A stretch of 64,000 nucleotides of DNA from Tetranychus cinnabarinus (taxonomy: Eukaryota; Arthropoda; Arachnida; Trombidiformes; Tetranychidae), in contig WHVY01000001.1 in assembly GCA_022266195.1 (NCBI GenBank), forward strand, positions 19,096,001 to 19,160,000, written 5' to 3'. Below, piece after piece: positions 49,183 to 60,023 of this stretch. Every line of letters begins with the position of its first letter. The first letter of the stretch is position 1. The notes beneath the pieces were generated by a model. That model did not search any database. It was not told the DNA's origin and saw nothing but the letters and a program-made list of their open reading frames with translations. The position numbers and the translations under genes are program-made.

Positions 49183-50804
49183 GGTGACTGAAAATTCGCA
49201 ACTGTTTTCTCTTTTGATCGTATTCTCTAAACTTGTTTCAATTGTACTTTGCCTTTCATCTTATCTTGCAACTAGTTAAACAAAACCAAGGCTGTACGAA
49301 ATGAAATTAACACTGAATCTTCAGCTATGGTGAACACTGTTGACGGAAATAAATTGAACATAAATCCATCAAAAAGACAATCGCAAATTTCCAGAAATTG
49401 TTTTTGTCTTTCTCTTGCTGTTATTCTTGATTTTTGGTGTATTTTTTATCCGCTAAGCCGGAAGATACATTTTAAAGGATCCTGTTTAGTTAAGGGCAAG
49501 GACCCACGCGACTGATAACTATTTGTTGACAGTTAAATTAACGCTTGCATTGGATTCAACGAAACTGTCAAGGTCAACTTATATCTGATTATTCGTTCAT
49601 TTGGAAGCAGCTTGGATGAAAGATTCAACTCAAATTTTTTGGAAAAATGCAATAAAAGTTAGCGTCTTTCATTGATTTGGTAATCTTTAGTATCCATTGA
49701 TACTGTTGATGACGGAAATCCTCTCTGAATGCAGGAAAAAAAGAGACAATTTACATGTAAAATTTAGTCTAACATCATTCAAATCAAAAAAATTTCTTGC
49801 TCAATCATGTAAATTGAGTGATTATTTTGTTTGAAATAACGACTGCTTATGAATATGAAAATCAAATGGTACAATAATTAAAAGTTATAAATTATAAAAT
49901 AAGTTAGATTATCAATCAGTAAGAGACACTTTAAGATGAAGAAGGTTGAACCTGCGTTTCATTTTTTGTTTACCTCAAGCTTTAGGCGATCAACATCTTT
50001 CTTCGCTTGAGTTGACTTTTATACATTTTGTACAATTTAAAGAACCGTCGAACTTTTACCTTAGTCATTTCTTCATCCTAACACATTAAATCAGCACCAA
50101 AAAGGTAGACCATAAGATAAAAAAAGCTAAAGGTAACCAAATTATGTTAAACATTTTTACTTTCTTTTCACATTTCGTTCTCTATTAATACCATTTTTTG
50201 TTTTTCTTGCCCGTTTCTTCATCTCTTTATCTCATGTCGTGAATGCTTTCCAAAGGAGATTTAAGTTATTCTATCCATGGCTTTGGCTTGGTTCATTTTG
50301 ATCATCCTTGATTTGATGAATAGACATCCTTTGAATAAAGACTCTAATATGCTAATTAAATGAAAATATTGATTGGTTAGTTTTGTTGTTTTGTTAACTT
50401 ATTAGTCAATTTGATCCCAATTTGTCACATGAAGTCACTAAATTTTGAAAAATTGTGCATATCCTGAGGAAAATTGGTACAAAGGAAATATTTCTTCAAC
50501 GGGAAATGGATGAAATGAAAAGATAGAGGTAATATTGCACAAAGGATGATGATTGAAAATGGGGATTGACGATATTACGATGACGATAATACTACATTAT
50601 TATTTCAATGAAAAAAAAACAGAAATTAATTAATTTTGTAAACTTCCTTTCAACTTACACTTTTGTTTTTACTTTTACAATGGCTTTTTTCACCACTTTG
50701 GTTACCAAAACAAAATACATTAAACTGTTGAAACTGATCACTGGAAATCGTAGATCCTAATAGTTTTGATTTAAGAATCATATTCACTTTTTTAAATTAT
50801 TATT
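49183..50804. other. Head-to-head interval between the four-TM gene and ADAP
   Basis: Divergent promoter region. It includes one member of an approximately 85-bp direct repeat at 49818-49905. The open frame at 49327-49515 is not supported. No other feature was recognised. Confidence 0.45.
49818..49905 (+). repeat. Direct repeat, copy 1 (upstream of ADAP)
   Basis: Shares GTGATTATTTTGTTTGAA and ATATGAATATGAAAATCAAA-type blocks in the same order and orientation with 53028-53115, 3.2 kb away on the other side of the ADAP gene. Confidence 0.65.
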
Positions 50805-52494
50805 ATGAGTGAAGTAAATATAAATCGTTTAAAAGAGTTGGCTAAACTTCCATACAACAATTTATGTGCTGATTGTAACCATCCAAGTGCGTATTAAAGT
50901 TCATCTGCTTTGACCGGGATCAAATATCTAATGGATTAAGCGATACTTGTAATCTTTAATATTATCTAATCCTTTATATCTTTTGGTTCTTTGTTTTGCT
51001 TTTGTTTTTTACATTTCTCTTAATAATTAGATCCTGATTGGGCTTCTGTTACAATTGGTGTTTTCTTGTGCTCAGAATGTGCTCGTATTCATCGTGGATT
51101 AGGATCACACATTTCGTTTGTAAAATCATTTGATTATGACAATTGGGACCAAGAATTGTTAACCTTTATGGAACAGTATGGCAATGAGTTAGCCAAGGAA
51201 CACTACGAGAAACATGTGCCTCCCTATTATCGTCGACCTAATCGTGATGACCCAAAGTAAGCAAGAATATTTAACTGTGATTGATTGCTCTAATTTACAC
51301 CTTTTATTTTAATTTTCAGTGTACTCCGGGAACAATGGATCCGCGCTAAATATGAACGTAAAGAGTTTATGCATCAGGTTAACACTGTTTACAGTCGGGG
51401 TTACATGGAGGGATTCCTGATGAAGAAAGGTAAAAAGGGCAAGAAACTTGAGAGAAGAAAATTCGTATTATCTGAAGTTGATCAGACACTCAAATATTAT
51501 ATAAAAAGTGTAAGTAGATTAAATTCCTTCCATCAATTTAACATCAACATTTTACACTGAACTTATTATTATAGTTTGAATTTGTTTATTGTTACTTTTA
51601 ACAGAGCAGCAAAACTCCTAAAGCAGTGATTAACATTCCCGATTTAAATGCAACCTTCTGTGATCCGGCAAAGATTAAAACAATCAAAAGTCCAAATGCT
51701 CTCCAATTAACTTATCTTAAAGACGGTTACACAAGAAGTATTTACGTATATGCTGATGACGGAAAGGTAAGTAAAATGTTCAACTTTATGCCTATTCATC
51801 TGAACAATTTCATTTCATTTGGAGTCAATTTGGTCTTACTCATTAGGAAATTATTGATTGGTACATGGCAATTAAAGCTGCTAAATATCAATATCTTCAA
51901 ATAGCTTATCCGACTTGCCCGCCGATTGAATTATTACCTCATTTAACTCGAGACTTTCTCAAAGAAGGTTATCTTTGGAAGACTGGGCCAAAAATCGGAG
52001 ACTCTTATAAGAAACGTTGGTTTACACTAGATTATCGTAAATTAATGTATTTAGAAGATCCATTGGTAAGTTAATTGAGAAACAAATTTGAATATGAATT
52101 TTTTGGTTTACTATTTATTCAAACTGTATTTATTTAGGACCCCTTTCCTAAAGGTGAAATATATTTAGGTGAAAAAGGAAAACAATTTGCAATATCATCA
52201 GGCATTCCAGCTCCATTGAAGAAACACATGTATGGATTTATAATGAAAACACCAGAAAGAACTTGGCTTTTCAGTGCAGAAACGGAAGAAGAGAGGAAAC
52301 AATGGATATCTGTTATTTCATCTATTCTTGAAACACCCGAATCCTCTCAAGGCTGTCAAGTTTACCTGAGATATAGTTTAAGAAATTCAGTCTCTTACAC
52401 GAAATCACGAGACAGCTTGGGAAGCTATCGCAATAGTGGTTCAAGTTTCACTGGAACATTAAGAAAGGGTAAAAAATTTTTGTCATTTGGTTGA
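50805..52494 (+). CDS. ADAP/centaurin-alpha (Arf GAP with two PH domains)
   Basis: Stimulates GTP hydrolysis by Arf6-type GTPases at the plasma membrane after binding PIP3/IP4. Six exons (50805-50886, 51031-51256, 51320-51509, 51605-51766, 51847-52065, 52138-52494) join in frame to 411 aa; human ADAP1 is 374. The ArfGAP zinc finger is C-x2-C-x16-C-x2-C (Cys21, 24, 41, 44), with the catalytic arginine in IHRGLG (Arg49) and the motif DNWDQELLTFMEQYGN. PH1 starts at YMEGFLMKKGKK and PH2 at KEGYLWKTGPK; both have the basic residues expected for inositide binding. The C-terminal extension after PH2 is Ser-rich and ends KKFLSFG. A GTAAAA donor-like site at about 52,468 could allow an alternative last exon. 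Confidence 0.94.
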
Positions 52495-53528
52495 TCAACT
52501 AAACCACCTAATCATCGTTCCAAAGCATCAATTCATTAAAAAATCAAAATTATCGTCAACTAAAAAAAACAAAATCATGACCTGTTTCCTCTTTCATATC
52601 TTTTCACCTAAAATACAAAAACAGCAACATTTGTTTGTTAATCATACTTCTCATTCAAACTCGCTCCAATAACACACCAGAAAGGATCAAATTCAGTTTT
52701 CATTAACCACGATCAAACATGATCAACAATCAATATCCACAGTTGGACGGATTAAATCTCTGATAAATCCAATTTAGATTTAACTAGACACATGACATTT
52801 GAAATCAAACATTGCTTTACTAATGATTAAAAAAATGGTTGTACTGAAAACTCTTGTTGGTTCAACAAACCTTTAACCCCATTGAAACTCAAAACTCAAA
52901 CTCTCTTTTCAATTGTTTCAAAAACAACCTTTTAATGTTAAAAATCATTTAGCACAATCAACTATTCTGATTTAATCATCTCAACCTCAATCCTAACACC
53001 ATACGAAGGATTAGTGGATTGAGTTGACTGTGATTATTTTGTTTGAAGTAACAACCGCATATGAATATGAAAATCAAATGATACAATAATTCCAAGTTTT
53101 ATTATAAAATAAATCTTCTCAGGTATTACATTCATTACCAATCGTTAGACGGCGCCTCATTTGTTTGTTTATTTTTTTCATCTGGAAGAGAACAAACTTG
53201 ACAGTAAAATATCAAAATTTAGTTATTTTCAATTGCTATCTAATAATGTGCATTGAATTTATTCAAAATTAACTATTTAACAAAATAGATCATCTTCGGG
53301 CCGTAATAGCTCATAAACTGCAAGAAACAGTTCCCTGATGATTCAAGATTATGCAAGTATCATTAATCCAAGGTAAATAATTATTTTAGTTGTGACCTCA
53401 AAAATGGATCATTTTGTTGAAGCCATCTTTTTTTTGATTTTTTATTGCTTCCCCTATTTTTCTTGGTTTATATTGTTTCATTTTTTATTTAAAATTACAG
53501 GGATGGCAAAAATCAATTCTAATCTGTA
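52495..53528. other. ADAP 3' region and 5' UTR of the 147-aa gene
   Basis: Contains the second copy of the direct repeat (53028-53115). A probable non-coding exon ends near 53,372 (AATCCAAG then GTAAAT) and is spliced to an acceptor at 53,499-53,500 upstream of the 147-aa ORF. A nine-codon uORF lies at 53503-53529. Confidence 0.5.
53028..53115 (+). repeat. Direct repeat, copy 2 (downstream of ADAP)
   Basis: Matches 49818-49905 in the same orientation over about 85 bp with scattered substitutions. Similarity fades on both sides. Confidence 0.65.
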
Positions 53529-53529
53529 A
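53503..53529 (+). promoter_or_regulatory. uORF whose stop overlaps the start codon of the 147-aa gene
   Basis: Eight codons (MAKINSNL) and a TAA. The final A of TAA is the A of the main ATG (TAATG). The uORF begins just after a likely 3' splice site. This arrangement is compatible with termination-reinitiation control of the downstream ORF. Confidence 0.5.
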
Positions 53530-53972
53530 TGGATCCTGGAAAAACAAGAAGAATGACACCAAGAGCCAGTTTAAACAGAGAAAAGGCTGATTTTCCTGTT
53601 AAAAATCTGTTCAAGAATGGTGTTATTGATAGACAAAAGGTGTATTATATTCTAAAGAATCCTGAAGAGCCCAAATGCAAGGTTACTATTTCTGCTTTAT
53701 TAAAACAGCATCATGAACATAAAAGGAAAGCGCTGAATGTCTCAAGAAATAACCATTTCGATAGCTCTGTCGTCAAGAATCTGGATTTGCTTATTGAAGG
53801 TGATGTCGATTTTCACCAATTACCTCAAGAATTTCGTCAAAATTTGTTTCTAGAAAATTTAACTGGTAATAGAACAAACAGCTGTTCATCAGACTCATCT
53901 TCATCTAGCTCATCTACAGTGGCTTTGGCTGATGAATCAAGTTCAGATGAAAGTGTCGAAATAATTGAATAA
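53529..53972 (+). CDS. Unknown 147-aa protein with Ser-rich acidic tail
   Basis: Uninterrupted ORF preceded by a good polypyrimidine-AG 3' splice site (at about 53,500), so the 5' UTR is probably spliced. The N-terminal half is basic (Arg/Lys, no signal peptide), with a helical region DRQKVYYILKNP. The middle is charged and includes PQEFRQNLFLENL. The tail is a run of serines ending in an acidic DESSSDESVEIIE stretch, of the kind phosphorylated by casein kinase 2. The DESVEIIE end also resembles the hydrophobic-plus-acid core of SUMO-interacting motifs. A nuclear or cytosolic regulatory protein is possible, but I do not recognise the family. Confidence 0.6.
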   Translation: MDPGKTRRMTPRASLNREKADFPVKNLFKNGVIDRQKVYYILKNPEEPKCKVTISALLKQHHEHKRKALNVSRNNHFDSSVVKNLDLLIEGDVDFHQLPQEFRQNLFLENLTGNRTNSCSSDSSSSSSSTVALADESSSDESVEIIE

Positions 53973-55207
53973 GTTAGTCCATGGAGACTATCATAAGGAC
54001 TGAGTATCCAATTATGCAGATCTTTATCAAAATAATTCTAGTATTACTTCATTGTTCAAAAACTAACTCACACACACCAGTAACTGGCGTCAAGGAAACA
54101 CAAACACACTTTAAATGTACAAATATTTCTCATCTCCAATGGAAATTCCAGCAAAAATAACGATAGATTAGATTTAAATATGAACAGATACAAGGAAAAC
54201 TTCTTTATGATGGTGGAGATTGATTATTGTCATCCATAGGAACATTGATTGTTTTAGCCATCTATTTGTCTCTGAAATTTGAAGTTTACTTTCATTTACT
54301 GCTAAAGTTCATTCACACACAATTCAAATGTCTTTCGGATGGTATGAATATCTTGAAGTATTATAGTTATATCACCGATCAAGTAATATTCTTTCAACAT
54401 GAACCAATTATTCAAATATATCAATTGTGTCTATTGAAAGTAAAATTTTCATTTGACCAAAATGAATACTGAAAGTTTTGCCAAGCTACATAATCAATTC
54501 AACCCTGTTCAGCTTATGGTTTTTTGGTTTCTTTACTTAATTCTTCAATTCTGAATCATTGTTTCAAGTTACAGCTTTATCATTTCTCTCAAACTTGCTT
54601 TCATCCATTATTGTAAAGGTTCATTTCAAAATTATTGTTTCACCCAATGTAAATTGATATAACTACAGATTGTTCATAATTTGACAAGCTTAAAGAAATT
54701 TTATATTGTGATATTTCCCTTTCAAGTCAACCAAGTCACCATTTTTGTTATCAAATAAAATATAAGAGTAATAAAGCAAATTGAAAAATCTTACATTATT
54801 GTAATTAAAAGATTATCTAGCAATCAAGCGCAGAGAAATAATTCCATCTCCCTTCCTTTTGACGGGATAACAATTTAAACACTAACATAACACTGGGTAA
54901 CATCTATTTGTAAGTTAATACAAAAGTTAATTATAATTTATTCGTAAAAAATAGACATTTAAAAATGTCTAACAGGAAAAAACACATAAATATTCATAGG
55001 TGAGACTAGATTTTGGAAGAAAACTTTGTTCCATGCTAAGACGAAATTATTATACTTTCCCTTTACGCAATAAATTTATCATGTTTTTGTACTAACATGA
55101 TTCAGTCTTTAATGCTATTATTCAATAAATTTTGATCAATCCTTATTCTGTTTGACATTGACTGTCAATATCTGTAATTATTTCATCAACCTTTCCCGTT
55201 CATCATT
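53973..55207. other. 1.2 kb intergenic upstream of cytochrome b5 reductase
   Basis: AT-rich. The open frame at 54227-54472 has no motif. No repeats or RNA genes recognised. Presumably 3' UTR of the 147-aa gene and promoter of the reductase. Confidence 0.4.
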
Positions 55208-57131
55208 ATGTTGGTATGTTTAGCTTGCATTTTATCCGTGTTTAGCCTTTACTAAGATCAATTGTTTTCGTTTACGTTACATTCTTGTTTTATTTAATTT
55301 TGACATTTTTAGGACCAATCAACCATAGTTTGTACTCTATCAACTTTAGTCGTTGGTGTCGTTTTATTCATGTGGTTCAAAAAAAGTAAAACTGCCAAAC
55401 AGGTTCTTCTTAAAGACCCAGAGATTAAATACAAAGTTCCTTTAATTGCAAAAGAGGTGAACTGTCCTTGAATGCTTAACTTTTCCATGTCTTTCTGCTC
55501 TTTGTCTTACAGTATTTTTTTTCTTCCATATAGAATATCAATTGGAATACTCGAAGATTCAGATTTGGATTACCAACTGAAAGACATGTCCTTGGAGTTA
55601 ACCCAGGTCAACATATTTATCTATCTGCTCAAGGCAATAATGAACTCATCATACGTCCATACTCTCCCGTATCAAGTGATGAAACACTAGGCTATTTTGA
55701 TCTCGTAATCAAGGTTAGTAATTTTAATCTGAAACTAGACGAAAACGGTTATACCTCAGATATGGCTCACATGATAGCGATGGTAGATTTTTAGATATTT
55801 TACAAACTGTCAACACCCTTTAATTTCGTTGTCAATACCAACTTTTAGATCACTAGCAAATTCCTGCAATATTCCTCTAACAATTTGATTCAGAATTATT
55901 TTTTCAACCCAATATCTATTGATATTTCTTGATAACTGTTATTTTACATTTAAATTTTATAGTTTTGAAATAAGAATACCTTTCATGAATATTTATCAGA
56001 TCAATGTGCATTTTGGGAACCTCATACCCTCAATTCTTGTCTATTTCACCATATTTCGTTCAATATGCCAATTTCTAATTAGCAGAACATAGTTTTAACA
56101 AAACAAAAACTTGCTTAGACAATGAGAATATTCGTCACTTTGGTGTTAATTTTCAGTTTTATTGTTTCTCAAAAACGTAAGACTGTCTTGCACCAACTGA
56201 AGACCAGTTTTTTATTGATTAGATGTAATAACTTAGCGAGTGTATGTGATAAATTCAGTTCAAATTTCTCGATTCCAGTTTTTTCTTTTGATCTATGTAC
56301 TATCAAGATGCACTCGTTGAATGTAGATATCAATAGAGATTGAATATCATACTCCAGTTACTCTGATTTTCAAGTACACTGTGCTTTTTGAACACTATCT
56401 AGAGGCGAAAAAATATAATTTATTTCATAATTTTGTCAACGTGATTTGAAAGAAGTCACAATTTTGGTTTATTTTTATTAATATTTTAAGATAAAAAATA
56501 GGCGATTTTTACTGTTCCTATAGAACTTTTGACTAATTTTTTACACTTATTTTTCCAGGTATACTTCAAAAATGATCACCCAAATTATCCAGATGGTGGT
56601 AAAATGTCTCAGTATTTGGAAAGTATGGCTATTGGTGATAAAATTGACATACGAGGACCAGAAGGAAAACTTATTTATGCATCAAAGGGCGACTTTTTGA
56701 TAAAAAAGACTCGCAAATCAGCAGCCGAGAAATTCAATTACAAGAATGTTGGTATGATTGCTGGTGGAACTGGTATTGCTCCTCTTTTCCGAATTATAAA
56801 CGAAATCATTGACAACCCTGAAGATAATACCAAAGTGTGGTTAATTTTTGCCAATAATAATCCTGATGACATTCTACTTAAGGAGGAATTGGAAGAAATC
56901 AGCCAAAAACATGGCGATCAGGTTAAAATCTGGTACACATTGGTTAAGGCAGATGAAGGTTGGAAATATTCTGTTGGGTTTGTGGATGAAAACATGATCA
57001 AGGAACACATGCCTCCACCAAGTGATGATTCAATCATCTTGATGTGTGGACCTCCACCTATGATTAAATTTGCTTGCACACCAAATCTGGACAAATTGGG
57101 TTACAGCGAATCAAAAAGATTTGTTTTGTAA
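55208..57131 (+). CDS. CYB5R: NADH-cytochrome b5 reductase
   Basis: FAD enzyme that passes electrons from NADH to cytochrome b5 for fatty-acid desaturation, sterol synthesis and P450 support, anchored to the ER or mitochondrial outer membrane. Exons 55208-55213 (only ATG TTG), 55313-55456, 55534-55713 and 56559-57131 join in phase 0 to 300 aa, the normal length. The N-terminal membrane anchor is residues 6-25 (TIVCTLSTLVVGVVLFMWF). FAD binding is shown by GQHIYLSA and RPYSPVSS, then GGKMSQYL. The NADH domain has GMIAGGTGIAP and the CGPPPM motif, and the C-terminus is RFVL. Intron 3 is 845 bp. The two-codon first exon is inferred from its ATG, GTATGT donor and phase; the rest is firm. Confidence 0.93.
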
Positions 57132-57730
57132 ATAATATACATAAACAAGAGCTGAAATTTTGCTCTTGTTTACACTCTTCCTCTTTGCTATTTTAGTAAT
57201 CATGTCACTAGAGATTGATTGTTATAAGTGTCAATTTAAAAATTGTTTTTAATTGTTTACTCTCTGATTTTGTTCGAAAAGCCAGAATAAACCAATCTTG
57301 CGCTTTCCTAGTATAGACTAGACACAGCAAGGTTGTGATTTCAATAAATATCGAATCCAAAAGTCAATTGATTGTGAATTTTGAAAATGAAATCGGAAGG
57401 AAGACAGTTCAATACACGATGCAACATCCATACATTTAACATTAACGAATGTTTTTCAAATTTTCAAGTCTTTCAGTCTATTCATTCAAAAATAAAGATA
57501 GCAATGGTGTAAAATCTTAGATAATATTTTGTATTAGCTATGACAAAAATTTAATATTGATGCGATGTTTTTTTAAAGATTTCTATAGAAATATTAATAC
57601 AATTCTTTGGTCAAGTAGAGAAAAATGATTCGAAAGATGATGATTAAGAGATGATCAGAAAATCAATTAGCTAGTTAACTTTAATAAACTGAGAAATATT
57701 TACTTTAGGTTTTATTATATGCAATTTGAT
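57132..57730. other. Intergenic between convergent reductase and coiled-coil genes
   Basis: AT-rich 3' UTR sequence of both genes. Nothing else seen. Confidence 0.45.
57286..57291 (+). promoter_or_regulatory. Poly(A) signal AATAAA of the cytochrome b5 reductase gene
   Basis: AATAAA 155 bp after the stop codon on the coding strand, before the convergent coiled-coil gene. Confidence 0.5.
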
Positions 57731-58582
57731 TCAATGTAACTGTTTCTTGTGTCCATATGTACGACGACCAGATGCTTCAGGTCTGACCATTTGTTGCTGG
57801 AGAAGTTTAATGGTTCTATTTTTTTCTTCCAGTTGTTGTTCCAATAGCGTCACTTTACGTTTTAGATCAATATTTTCTTGTATAAGATCGACTTCTTTTT
57901 TACCAAATTCATTGTTGCTTAATTTATTCGTAGTATTATCACTTGTTTTCACCAGAGATGTGAATTCTTTATCTAAAGGATTTGAGGATTCAAACTGGAA
58001 AAAGATGCGGATGGGTTTGGTATGAGTCAATTCGGTTCAGGGGGATAGTTTGAACGAAAGAGAGAAAGAGAGAAAGGAGATGAGAAATATGAGAGAGAGA
58101 AGAAAAAGACAATCGAATGATATCAAATATCGTTGGAATCATTCAAGATCAGGTCACAGGGAAAGATGACAAAAAAGAAACAGACTAAAAAAGAAAGAAA
58201 GAAGTGAGTGGGTTGAGTGCTTCAATGTGTAAAGGAATATAACGTACATTATGCAGTAGCCCTTGAAGCCTTAGAACAACTGTTTTTATGCCATTAATAT
58301 CTTGTTTAATCACATGTCGGAATGATCCGTAGTTATCGTTTAATTTGCTTAAACCATGTTTACTTTCATCGTTACATTCATCGTCATCATCAGTCTTTTT
58401 GCTTTTTGCTTTTAACTGTTAACAAAAAAGAAAGTAACAATATAAGAGAAGAAAAAAAAACAGTAAAAATAAGTATGCAAAGGTTCATTTTTAAGATCAA
58501 AATGTTTATAGACAACATTGAATAGGTTAAGTGTTTACTGTTATTATTTACTTACCACTTTGTGTTCCCTTCTTGTGTTCAT
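57731..58582 (-). CDS. 152-aa coiled-coil protein of unknown function
   Basis: Three exons (58582-58556, 58415-58248, 57994-57731) join in phase 0. The nine-codon first exon gives MNTRREHKV. The second exon encodes a Lys-rich then acidic DDDDE stretch and a helix VIKQDINGIKTVVLRLQGLLHN. The third has FESSNPLDKEF, a polar linker, a clear leucine heptad coiled coil (about 107-135) with VTLLEQQLEEKNRTIKLLQQQ, and a basic tail RRTYGHKKQLH. There is no signal peptide or membrane segment. All splice sites are canonical and the phases agree, so I consider the gene real. The family is not recognised; small coiled-coil adaptor proteins are the nearest description. Intron 2 (57995-58247) contains a long GA-rich tract. 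Confidence 0.7.
58045..58215 (+). repeat. Purine (GA/GAAA)-rich tract
   Basis: Plus strand is nearly all G and A in GAGA and AAGAAA units in two blocks, lying in intron 2 of the minus-strand coiled-coil gene, where it reads as a pyrimidine tract. Simple low-complexity sequence. Confidence 0.65.
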
Positions 58583-60023
58583 ATTCAGCTAATTTAAATA
58601 TTCCTAATTGGTTACACAATTAACCCTGAAGATAAGCACATTAATTAGTGTCAAATTTACTTCAGTTATTTGAAAATATATGTTGTTTTTGATTGGCCAC
58701 AAATTTAAAAGGTCCAATAGTTACTCCTTCTTTAGACTTTCCCATTATCTTTTCATTTGGAGGCGCTAAATTTGATTATCAATGGTGAGCAATTGACAAT
58801 GATTAACATTTTTAATCCCACCCATCAATTCAATAATTAAGAAAATCAGTAATAAAAAATCTTGTAACATTTATATCTTAATTCTTATTTTATTACCATC
58901 GTTTCCTTTCCAGTATTTAGCCTGATCTACAGTTATTGATTGAACTCTCGATTGAAAACATATTTATTACATTAATAAAAACTAATTAATCACTGGTAGT
59001 AAACCCATTACTAATTATTAGTAAATGATTGCAGATTGCTAGGTATAAGCTGAAGACCTAGTTAACGTTGAGTATAAGAGCATTTCGCCCTTTTCTTCCA
59101 TAGTTCCAGTTAATAATCAATTTATTGGAGATTCAATTTTCATTTTTTTTTATTAAATTGATTCGGAGATTAAGAATTATGTAGTATTAACTTTTGAAAG
59201 ATGCATGGTAATAATGATAATCCAAATTTGTTTAGATTTACTTGATTTCCTGATCAAATACATTAAATGACACGATTTAAGGCTATTCCTAGCAAGCAAA
59301 AATATTAGCCGAAGAGATGCGTTTATGTTAACGTAAGGTTTTAATGTTGAAAGATTTAGAGACAGATTGACTTAAAAGGCTTAATTTATTATTTTTTGGT
59401 AAGTGAATCAGTATTTAAACCATTGTTCAACTGTCAATCAGGACATGTATTGAGAGGTACATATGAAAAGGCCATACAATATGCAGCTAAACCAGAACGA
59501 GGATAAAAATCCAGATTCATTTTACGATTAATTTCGGTGATCTTCTCCAAATTTCAATTACGCAGCAGAATGGCTAATCAAGACGTTTTAAATTACGTTT
59601 TAGACATGTTCACCATCATAAGACTCATCTTTCATAACAACCACTAAAATCAAAAACTGTGGCTTCATCATGACCACAATAGTTTCCAGGCGATCCAAGT
59701 GAAAAATTCGCATATCCAGATTCTTTGACTATCGGTCGTGATTTAATTATTATATGTTGAAAAGATGGGCAACTCCAAAAGCATTAACGACTAGCCATAG
59801 AGAAGGAAGTGTCAATGGATGAAGAGGTAGAAGACATGATGTGGGACGAAGACAAAAATGATTCAGTGAAGACATTGACTTTATATTCATAGTGATTAAT
59901 ACTGATGGTAGAGACAATTAACCAAACCAAAGGTCTTTCTCTCTAGGTATTTGGTCCTGATATTGATCCTTCTCACAGAGAGTTGCCAGCGACGATGCCA
60001 CTATTGGCCAGGTTTTCATCGAG
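58583..60023. other. 1.4 kb intergenic between coiled-coil and hydrolase genes
   Basis: AT-rich, containing the coiled-coil gene promoter and the hydrolase 3' flank. No coding frame or repeat recognised. Confidence 0.4.
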
